NCBI GenBank assembly: GCA_947462695.1
Contig: CANHQC010000073.1
Coordinates: 1-8,542 of the forward strand
Length of the DNA: 8,542 nucleotides
Direction: 5' to 3'
Source: Flavobacteriales bacterium
GTDB taxonomy: Bacteria > Bacteroidota > Bacteroidia > Flavobacteriales_D > Crocinitomicaceae
The stretch's first letter is position 1; each line of letters starts with the position of its first letter. This document shows positions 1 through 5,747 of this stretch, in pieces. Position numbers and translations under genes: made by a program. Under the pieces are notes generated by a model. That model made no database searches and had not been told where the DNA came from. It was given only the letters and a program-made list of their open reading frames with translations.

Positions 1-1
1 T

Positions 2-2170
2 ACATTTGCTGATGAATTAGTGCTCACGCCTAATGCCAGTTGGCAAAGTGGTTCAATCTTTCTTAATTCACCAATAAATCCTGCGTTGTGCACGAAATGG
101 ACAGTTGATTTCGAGTTCCGTATATTCGGTGGAAGTGCTGCGGATGGCATAGCTTTTTGTTTTATTGACGTTCCTCCAACCGGATTTGTAAGCGGTGCTG
201 GAATGGGAATTCCTGGTACTGCTAACGGATTAAAAGTAGGGTTGGATACCTACAATAATTGTGGTGGACCAAATCCTGAGCTTCAAATTTTTTCTGGGGC
301 AGGCTACGACGAGTGTATTCCCGGAATGGTGAAGCTAGAAAATACCTCTGGAAATTTGAATTTTATTCGAAACAATGCATACCAACCTGCGCGGATTACC
401 TACGATAACGGTCTAATCGAGTTGTACATTAACAATACGTTGTACCTTACAGCAAATTTTACGCTCTCTTTCACCGGCTATATGGGGTTCACAGCCTCAA
501 CAGGGGGGAATCAAGATTCACATTCCATTCGAAATGTTGTTATTTACACGGAGCAGGCAGATTCAGACGCAGGACCTGATGTCAGTTTTTGTACCGGTGA
601 TGCTACTTCCCTTGGGAGTGCAACTAACAATCAATATATCTATTCGTGGTCACCTGCAACTGGATTAAGTTCAACTTCTGTGTCTAATCCAACCGTTTCA
701 TTGGTAAACACAGGTAATTCACCTCAAACTTATGTGTATACTGTAACTACTTCGTTAGCAACTAATCCTGGTGTTTGTCCAACTACAGATCAAGTGTCCG
801 TAACAGTATTTCCTGAATTAACTGTACTTGTGACAGATACGATTTGTACAGGTGGCCCCTATTTTTTTAATGGACAGTCGATTACTAATTCTGGTTTTTA
901 CATTGATACCTTACAAAGCTCGAATGGATGTGATTCTATTGTTCAGCTGGATTTAACGATATCCTCACCTCCTATTGTTACCATAAGTGACGCGACTATT
1001 TGTTTCGGAGAAACAGCAGTTCTGCAACCAAATGGGGCCTTAACTTACAGTTGGTCTCCGGTTATCGGACAAGTTAGTTCATCTGGAGTGCTTTCGATTA
1101 GTCCAACTCAAACAACGGTGCTTAACCTTACAGGATACAACGAATTTCAATGTGTATCTGCTGTGCCGGTTACAATCACAGTTTTGCCGATTCCTAATGT
1201 GGAAATCAATGCATTAGATTCTTCTTTGTGTGCAGGTGAGCAGGTAAATCTCGCTGCAAGCGGAGCACTTGGTTATGAATGGAATGGGTTACAGTTAGCC
1301 GGCAATACGAGTACGTCAGTTAATTATTTACCAACGCAATCCGAGTGGGTTTATCTCTTAGGTCAATCTGTCGATGGATGTCTCGCTGAGGATAGTTTGT
1401 GGATTCAAGTCAATGAACTACCTGATTTGGTTATTTCCGGTGATACAACTATTTGTGCGTCTGAAGAGGTACAATTGCTAGTTGCCGGAGCGAATACTTA
1501 CAGTTGGTCAACAGGAGAAACTTCATCATCCCTTGTGTTTGCGCCAACCCAAACAACGCCAATTCAGGTTGTTGGGGCGGATATAAATGGGTGTATTGGT
1601 ACTTTAAGTTCAACAATTACGGTATTCCCAATGCCTAATGCTTCTTTTTCCTCAGATGTATCCGTGGTGAGTATTGATGCTCCGGAAGTTGTTTTCACCA
1701 ATTCGAGTAGCGGTGGGGTAACGAATACTTGGGACTTTTCGTTTTTGCCACTATTTGAATCAAGCGAATCGGTCATTGAAGTGACTTTTCCTCAGGTTCA
1801 AGGTGTGTATTTAGTCGGTTTAGAAGTAGAGAATGAATATGGTTGCGTTGATGAAGCATTTGTCTCTATTCAGGTTGTGAGTGATGTAATTTATTATGTG
1901 CCCAACGCTTTTACTCCAGACGGTGATGAGTTTAATCAGGTTTTTATTCCTGTTTTTACCAGTGGATTTGATCCCTATAATTTTAATATGGAGATTTATA
2001 ACCGTTGGGGTGAATTGATTTTTGCATCACAGAATCATTTGGAAGGTTGGGATGGATCTTATGGAGGGTATAAATGTCCGAGTGGCGTCTATTCTTGGAA
2101 GATTACCTACAAAACGCCAAGTAATGATTTCAAAGAGACGATTACCGGTCACGTGGAATTGCTTCATTGA
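2..2170 (+). CDS. Secreted L-type lectin / Ig-PKD modular protein with T9SS type B sorting domain (5' partial)
   Basis: The reading frame is open to the window edge, so the true start and signal peptide lie upstream; the GTG at 20 is only the first start-like codon and numbers residue 1 here. Residues 1-180 resemble a bacterial L-type (legume-like) lectin domain, with DGIAF at 42-46 and GLKVGLDTYNN at 70-80; in this family such Asp and Asn residues bind metal and sugar. Ig-like segments follow, then a short GCDSIV module (about 270-316), three related Cys-containing repeats (about 323-536) and a PKD-like domain (about 548-619, with a WDF motif). The C-terminus (about 623-716; VPNAFTPDGD, IYNRWGELIF, GWDG, PSGVYSWKI) matches the gliding-motility-associated C-terminal domain, a type B T9SS export signal. 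It is therefore inferred to be a large extracellular or surface adhesin that may bind glycans. The ligand is unknown. Confidence is high for secretion by T9SS and good for the lectin fold. Confidence 0.88.
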   Translation, partial: TFADELVLTPNASWQSGSIFLNSPINPALCTKWTVDFEFRIFGGSAADGIAFCFIDVPPTGFVSGAGMGIPGTANGLKVGLDTYNNCGGPNPELQIFSGAGYDECIPGMVKLENTSGNLNFIRNNAYQPARITYDNGLIELYINNTLYLTANFTLSFTGYMGFTASTGGNQDSHSIRNVVIYTEQADSDAGPDVSFCTGDATSLGSATNNQYIYSWSPATGLSSTSVSNPTVSLVNTGNSPQTYVYTVTTSLATNPGVCPTTDQVSVTVFPELTVLVTDTICTGGPYFFNGQSITNSGFYIDTLQSSNGCDSIVQLDLTISSPPIVTISDATICFGETAVLQPNGALTYSWSPVIGQVSSSGVLSISPTQTTVLNLTGYNEFQCVSAVPVTITVLPIPNVEINALDSSLCAGEQVNLAASGALGYEWNGLQLAGNTSTSVNYLPTQSEWVYLLGQSVDGCLAEDSLWIQVNELPDLVISGDTTICASEEVQLLVAGANTYSWSTGETSSSLVFAPTQTTPIQVVGADINGCIGTLSSTITVFPMPNASFSSDVSVVSIDAPEVVFTNSSSGGVTNTWDFSFLPLFESSESVIEVTFPQVQGVYLVGLEVENEYGCVDEAFVSIQVVSDVIYYVPNAFTPDGDEFNQVFIPVFTSGFDPYNFNMEIYNRWGELIFASQNHLEGWDGSYGGYKCPSGVYSWKITYKTPSNDFKETITGHVELLH
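986..1627 (+). repeat. Three degenerate ~70-residue repeats within the lectin protein
   Basis: Residues about 323-389, 398-465 and 473-536 (numbered from the GTG at 20) follow one pattern: an ICxxE or LCAGE-like start, then xGAxxYxW, then a PTQ tripeptide (362-364, 438-440, 509-511), then an xxGC or xxQC cysteine, and finally a beta strand such as TITVxP. The PTQ motifs are 76 and 71 residues apart. Each unit has a cysteine near its start and one near its end, which suggests one disulfide per Ig-like unit after export. The repeats have diverged at DNA level, so they are old internal duplications. They probably act as stalk or spacer domains between the lectin head and the sorting domain. Confidence 0.7.
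1886..2167 (+). other. T9SS type B (gliding motility-associated) C-terminal sorting domain
   Basis: The last ~94 residues of the lectin protein carry the hallmarks of this domain: a YxVPNAFTPDGDxxNxxF start, an IYNRWGExxF core, WDG, and a PSGVYxWKI strand before a terminal beta strand (ETITGHVELLH). In Bacteroidota this domain directs export through the type IX secretion system. Type B signals are generally linked to a PorP/SprF-like partner protein, and no such partner is encoded in this window. Confidence 0.92.
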
Positions 2171-2211
2171 CAGTAAATTTATAACGTTTAAAAATTAAAG
2201 ATTAGGTACAA

Positions 2212-2562
2212 ATGACATTCTCCTTTATGAATAAAATAACTTTTGCCTTTGGGCTTGGATTGTTTCTCCTTTTTTCTTGTTCATCTACCAGAAAAGCACC
2301 TATTGAGTCTTTAGAAATGACAAAATTAGACCCATCTAAAACCTTGGGAAAAGTGATTAAAACGGACTCTTGTGGGTTTATTTTAGAGGTATTGGGATCT
2401 GGAGATTCGATGTACTTATTACCTTTAAATCTACCCAATGAATACGAAAAACAAGGCGTGCGCATTCAGTTTGCTTATGTATTGAGTCGTGCGAAACAAC
2501 CTTCTGGCTGTCTAGTTAATAAGGTTGTTACACTTGAAAATATCGAAAAAGTTAATCCTTAA
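2212..2562 (+). CDS. Small lipoprotein of unknown function
   Basis: This is a 116-residue frame, or 111 residues if translation starts at the second ATG (2227), which gives a more typical lipoprotein signal (MNK then a hydrophobic stretch). The signal ends in LLFSC, a lipobox with the lipidated Cys at residue 23 (18 from the second ATG), so the mature protein should be membrane-anchored. The mature part is only about 90 residues, with two further cysteines (54 and 100) and a YLLPLNLPNEYEKQGVRIQF segment that suggests a small beta-rich fold. I do not recognise a characterised family. It begins 41 bases after the lectin gene on the same strand, with no terminator hairpin seen between them, so cotranscription is possible. 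Its last 11 bases overlap the 3' end of the convergent arginase-family gene. Confidence 0.8.
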   Translation: MTFSFMNKITFAFGLGLFLLFSCSSTRKAPIESLEMTKLDPSKTLGKVIKTDSCGFILEVLGSGDSMYLLPLNLPNEYEKQGVRIQFAYVLSRAKQPSGCLVNKVVTLENIEKVNP

Positions 2563-3526
2563 TTGATAACAGTTCCACTAGGTCTGCCACCATATAAGCT
2601 AATGCTTTTCCAACAATTTTTTCTTCCAGTGGCGTCGATGGTGCTCCTTCAGTGAGGTGAACATAGCATGTTTTCGGCTGGACCAACGTGCGCAAATACC
2701 ACCTCGCTTGTTCAACGGAAAATCCACTAGGGGAGAATGCTGAGCTTGGCATATATGCGATGGAATCCAAATCCAGTTCAACTCCATGTGGTGTGTGTTG
2801 GATGGATTTTTTTACCTCCAGGATGTCTGTTTTGAATTGCTCATCATTTAACAAATAATCTTCGAAAAAGGTAAACGAGGCATTCATGTGATTCAATTGA
2901 TCAAATAGAAATGAGCTGTTATATGCTCTGTGTAAACCGAGAACAGTGTACTTGTTTAAAAAACCTTCTGAATGAGCAAGACTAAAGCTATTTCCGCTAT
3001 GCCGTCCTTCTGATTTTCTGCAATCTGCATGTGGATCAAGATTAACAACATTTATTGGTGATTGAATTGCATGCGATGCTGCTTTAATTAACGGGTAAGC
3101 ATTGTTGTGACCCCCACCAACAACTACAACGAGAATATCTTTTTTAAAATAGGGTTTGATTATGTCATAAACGAGTTGATCCAATATTTCGACTGACTCT
3201 CTTAGTTCGGTGATGGTATCGTAGGTTGAATGTTGAACAATTTTCCCTAAATAACATATGTGTTTACCAGCTAGAAATGCGTTGTCTTGCATATTGACAA
3301 AGCGGTTTAAAAAAGCAGGAAATGCCTTTTCTGCTCCTGAAATTCCAAGGTTAGCAAGAGGTCCATTAGATTCTTCAATTCCAAGTAGGACGATTTTCGT
3401 GTCTGGATTGATCGAGCCACAACACATGGTTTCTCCCAGTTTGGTCTCACCTTCTCTCCGATTGGTTAATTCAGTGAGTTGGGTATTGTCTGAAAGGATA
3501 AACTCAAAAGGATTATTCAGAGACAT
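2552..3526 (-). CDS. Arginase-superfamily hydrolase, probably formimidoylglutamase-like
   Basis: This is a 324-residue protein when started at the ATG at 3526 (MSLNNPFEF). The frame stays open to an ATG at 3655, but that extension lies inside the upstream gene and does not look like arginase-family sequence. From the ATG at 3526, the binuclear manganese ligands of ureohydrolases are all present: H140 in GGGHNN, D164/H166/D168 in DPHAD, and D252/D254 in ELDLDS. HLTEGAP near 290-296 supplies the late conserved Glu. The GGGHNN and EGRHSGNSF motifs resemble Bacteroidota proteins annotated as formimidoylglutamase (HutG-like, which hydrolyses N-formimidoyl-glutamate to glutamate and formamide) rather than classical arginase (GGDHS). 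No other histidine-degradation gene is nearby, so the substrate is uncertain; agmatine, arginine or another guanidino compound remain possible. Its start overlaps the thioesterase gene by 14 bases, indicating translational coupling. Confidence 0.88.
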   Translation of the reverse strand: MSLNNPFEFILSDNTQLTELTNRREGETKLGETMCCGSINPDTKIVLLGIEESNGPLANLGISGAEKAFPAFLNRFVNMQDNAFLAGKHICYLGKIVQHSTYDTITELRESVEILDQLVYDIIKPYFKKDILVVVVGGGHNNAYPLIKAASHAIQSPINVVNLDPHADCRKSEGRHSGNSFSLAHSEGFLNKYTVLGLHRAYNSSFLFDQLNHMNASFTFFEDYLLNDEQFKTDILEVKKSIQHTPHGVELDLDSIAYMPSSAFSPSGFSVEQARWYLRTLVQPKTCYVHLTEGAPSTPLEEKIVGKALAYMVADLVELLSIKD

Positions 3527-3932
3527 ATGCTTGGAGTAAGGAGGAAAAAAAATCGGGTGCTGGTATTGGTTTGAAATTGCCTGCTTTAATAAAAACAAGT
3601 GTCGTTTGGGCAGTAGCAATTTGTTTGCCTTCAGCAGTTGAAATGGAATAATCAAAAAACAACCTTGCGCCCTTGATTTCAGTAATGGCCGTAGTAATTA
3701 TAAGTTCGTCATCATATTTTGCCGGATGTTGATAACTGATTTTAAATTCCGAAACCGGTAACATGATTCCTTGATGTTCCAGTTCTTTATAACTCATGCC
3801 TAGTGCACGCATGGCTTCAACCCGTCCTACTTCACAATACTGTGCATAATTGCCGTAATAACAATAGCCCATTTGGTCCGTTTCTCCGTAGCGAACGCGA
3901 AGTGAGGTGGAATGCGAATAGTTTGTTTTCAT
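3513..3932 (-). CDS. Acyl-CoA thioesterase, hotdog 4HBT/YbgC-FadM family
   Basis: This is a 139-residue protein from the ATG at 3932 (MKTNYSH). The frame extends to an ATG at 3983, but the added 17 residues are not family-like and the usual length is 130-150. RVRYGETDQMGYCYYGNY at 12-29 is the classic 4-hydroxybenzoyl-CoA thioesterase motif. D19 is the predicted catalytic aspartate, followed by a long helix (YCEVGRVEAMRALG). The rest fits a single hotdog fold, which normally works as a tetramer in the cytoplasm hydrolysing acyl-CoA or acyl-ACP thioesters. The physiological substrate cannot be read from the sequence. It is the first gene of a two-gene minus-strand operon with the arginase-family gene and is divergent from dnaA. 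I recall thioesterase next to dnaA as a common arrangement in Flavobacteriia, but could not check this. Confidence 0.9.
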   Translation of the reverse strand: MKTNYSHSTSLRVRYGETDQMGYCYYGNYAQYCEVGRVEAMRALGMSYKELEHQGIMLPVSEFKISYQHPAKYDDELIITTAITEIKGARLFFDYSISTAEGKQIATAQTTLVFIKAGNFKPIPAPDFFSSLLQAYVSE

Positions 3933-3956
3933 ACGTAAATATTGCCGTAAAAATAA

Positions 3957-3971
3957 ATGCTTTAAAAGCAT
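3957..3971. repeat. 15-bp perfect palindrome upstream of thioesterase
   Basis: ATGCTTTAAAAGCAT has two 7-base arms around a single central A. It lies 25-39 bases upstream of the thioesterase start, a position suited to an operator or promoter-overlapping site. If translation began instead at 3983 it would lie within coding sequence. Function is inferred from position and symmetry only. Confidence 0.4.
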
Positions 3972-4122
3972 AAATGTCGACAATCTTTACTAATTTTAAG
4001 TCATACGGTGTTTGAGGTGGTTTTGATATGTTTTGGTTCCCTATTTGACTAAAACAGTAAATCTTTTCCTCTTTTAGAGCGGTGAGCAGCTTTTTCAACG
4101 AAATTGTTAATTCACATGTAAA

Positions 4123-4136
4123 ACTTTTTAAAAAGT
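4123..4136. repeat. 14-bp perfect palindrome upstream of dnaA
   Basis: ACTTTTTAAAAAGT is a perfect gapless inverted repeat about 130 bases upstream of dnaA. AT-rich palindromes of this kind can bind dimeric regulators, but one can also arise by chance in A/T-rich spacer DNA. It is too low in GC and lacks a loop, so it is not a convincing RNA hairpin. Confidence 0.4.
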
Positions 4137-4144
4137 CAACACCA

Positions 4145-4168
4145 TTTTCACTTTTTTTTTCACTTTTT
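4145..4168 (+). repeat. 12-bp tandem duplication upstream of dnaA
   Basis: The unit TTTTCACTTTTT occurs twice in a row (4145-4156 and 4157-4168), perfectly repeated, placing two TTTTCAC elements 12 bases apart, slightly more than one helical turn. It could be a replication-slippage product or a paired protein-binding site. Confidence 0.5.
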
Positions 4169-4267
4169 TATGTAAATATTTGTCCTGTCTGAAAAGGCGT
4201 ACCACTTTGTTGAAAACATTATCGCTTTCTTCAATTTTATCTTTAACCGAAACTTAATAAATGTAAA

Positions 4268-5704
4268 ATGCTAATGAGTACTAGTCACGAAGGTGTTTGG
4301 AATGCGTGTTTAAAAGTTATCAAGGATAATATTTCTTTGCAAGCATTCAAAACATGGTTTGATCCGATTGTTCCTATACGTTTAGAAAATAGTGTATTGA
4401 CAATTCAAGTGCCTTCGCATTTTTTTTATGAATGGTTAGAAGAAAATTACATTACGCTTCTAAAAAAGGTAATTAAGAAGGAGTTGGGTACAGACGGTAC
4501 GTTAGAGTACAGTATTGTGATGGAAAACAACACAACTAACTCTACGCCTTACACTGTAAAGCTTCCTGCGTTAAATAAAAAGTCAATCAAGAATGCACCG
4601 GTTACAATGCCGATCAATCTGAATGAAAATCAAATCAGAAATCCGTTTATCATTCCAGGTCTCAAAAAAGTAAACGTTGATTCCAATTTGAATCCTTCTT
4701 ATTCTTTTGAGAATTTTGTAGAAGGTGATTGCAATAGGTTGGCAAGAGCATCTGGATACGCAGTAGCCAATAAGCCTGGCGGAACCGCATTCAACCCACT
4801 TTTGATATATGGAGGTGTCGGATTAGGAAAAACCCACCTTGCTCATGCTATCGGGATTTCCATCAAAAATCAATTTCCGAATAAAACAGTTCTTTATGTT
4901 GGATCGGAAAAGTTTGCGCACCAATTTATTGATGCAATAAAGAATCAAACAACGAATGATTTCATTCATTTTTATCAAATGATCGACGTATTGATCATTG
5001 ATGACGTACAATTTTTCTCAGGTAAGGAAAAAACGCAAGATGTGTTCTTCCATATCTTTAACCACTTGCACCAAAACGGAAAACAGATCATCTTAACGTC
5101 GGATAAACCACCGGTAGAGATGCAGGGAATGGAACAACGTCTTCTTTCTCGTTTCAAATGGGGACTTTCAGCCGATTTAGGTGCTCCGGATCTTGAAACA
5201 CGTATAGCAATTCTTGAAAAGAAAATGTACGGAAACGGAATCGAACTTCCACGTGATGTTGTAGAATACCTCGCGTACTCTATCAATACCAATGTGCGTG
5301 AAATGGAAGGTGCGTTAAATACACTCCTTGCTCAAGCATCGTTGAACAAAAAGGCTATTACGCTTGAATTAGCGAAGCAAATGGTAGATAAATTCGTCAA
5401 GAATACGGCGCGAGAAGTATCCATCGAATACATTCAAAAAGTGGTTTGTGATTATTTCGATCTTCCAATTGAAATGTTGAAATCGAAGACAAGAAAACGT
5501 GAGGTCGTACAAGCGCGTCAGATTTCGATGTATTTCTCGAAGAAAATGACGAAATCATCTCTCGCTAACATTGGTGCACATTGCGGAGGTAAAGACCACG
5601 CAACGGTGCTTCATGCCTGCAGAACGGTTATGAACTTATCTGAAACGGACAAGCAATTTAGGGTGTACCTAGAAGATTTAGAGAAGAAATTAACGATTCA
5701 ATAA
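4268..5704 (+). CDS. dnaA: Chromosomal replication initiator protein DnaA
   Basis: DnaA is the AAA+ ATPase that binds DnaA boxes at oriC, opens the duplex and loads the replicative helicase. This 478-residue protein is complete and of usual length. Domain I (about 7-85) has the WNACLKVIKDN and FKTWFDPI helices, followed by a variable linker (about 86-140). Domain III contains Walker A GGVGLGKT (182-189), Walker B LIIDD (242-246), sensor I LTSDKPP (276-282), box VII with the probable arginine finger R295 in RLLSRF, and sensor II R344 in NVREMEG. Domain IV carries the basic segment KSKTRKREVVQARQ (405-418) and the DnaA signature GGKDHATVLHAC (440-451) for box recognition. Starts at 4268 or 4274 (MSTSHEG) are both possible. 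dnaN is not adjacent, unlike in many phyla. An intrinsic terminator follows directly. Confidence 0.98.
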   Translation: MLMSTSHEGVWNACLKVIKDNISLQAFKTWFDPIVPIRLENSVLTIQVPSHFFYEWLEENYITLLKKVIKKELGTDGTLEYSIVMENNTTNSTPYTVKLPALNKKSIKNAPVTMPINLNENQIRNPFIIPGLKKVNVDSNLNPSYSFENFVEGDCNRLARASGYAVANKPGGTAFNPLLIYGGVGLGKTHLAHAIGISIKNQFPNKTVLYVGSEKFAHQFIDAIKNQTTNDFIHFYQMIDVLIIDDVQFFSGKEKTQDVFFHIFNHLHQNGKQIILTSDKPPVEMQGMEQRLLSRFKWGLSADLGAPDLETRIAILEKKMYGNGIELPRDVVEYLAYSINTNVREMEGALNTLLAQASLNKKAITLELAKQMVDKFVKNTAREVSIEYIQKVVCDYFDLPIEMLKSKTRKREVVQARQISMYFSKKMTKSSLANIGAHCGGKDHATVLHACRTVMNLSETDKQFRVYLEDLEKKLTIQ

Positions 5705-5711
5705 AAATAAC

Positions 5712-5735
5712 AGCCTCCGAAATGGAGGCTTTTTT
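5712..5735 (+). terminator. Rho-independent terminator after dnaA
   Basis: A perfect 7-bp stem, AGCCTCC (5712-5718) with GGAGGCT (5724-5730), closes a five-base GAAAT loop and is followed by a T run. It begins seven bases after the dnaA stop codon, so it should end the dnaA transcript. It also leaves only 12 bases before the next start codon, so any separate promoter for the SPFH gene would have to overlap the terminator or dnaA; otherwise that gene depends on readthrough. Confidence 0.92.
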
Positions 5736-5747
5736 ATCTTTTAACAT

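Larger units (their letters stand above)
3933..4267. promoter_or_regulatory. Divergent AT-rich intergenic region between thioesterase and dnaA
   Basis: These 335 bases should hold the promoters of both the thioesterase operon and dnaA. I see no gene in them. The plus strand is T-rich and contains two perfect palindromes, a 12-bp tandem duplication and a 9-base T run. A weak candidate for the dnaA promoter in Bacteroidota style is TTTG at 4179-4182 with TTTG at 4206-4209 preceded by TA at 4200-4201, but the TA-to-TTTG spacing is four bases instead of the usual two. No DnaA-box cluster is visible; the best match is TAATTCACA at 4108-4116, 7 of 9 against TTATCCACA. An origin here is therefore unsupported, though autoregulation by divergent boxes cannot be excluded. 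Confidence 0.55.

Noticed and set aside
3527..3655. N-terminal extension of the arginase-family frame to an ATG at 3655
   Set aside because: The added 43 residues lie inside the well-supported thioesterase gene and do not resemble ureohydrolase N-termini; the ATG at 3526 gives the normal family length.
4028..4048. Tiny six-codon frame (MFWFPI) upstream of dnaA as a possible leader peptide
   Set aside because: It is too short and lacks runs of regulatory codons or attenuator hairpins; easily explained by chance.
3832..4098. Minus-strand open frame of 88 codons overlapping the thioesterase start and the spacer
   Set aside because: It overlaps the thioesterase coding start in another frame and has no recognisable motif; its remainder lies in AT-rich spacer DNA.
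4108..4116. DnaA box upstream of dnaA (TAATTCACA)
   Set aside because: Only 7 of 9 bases match TTATCCACA and no second good match lies nearby, so an origin call is not supported.
4823..5292. Minus-strand open frames inside dnaA
   Set aside because: They are antisense shadows of a fully supported AAA+ coding sequence and show no protein family features.
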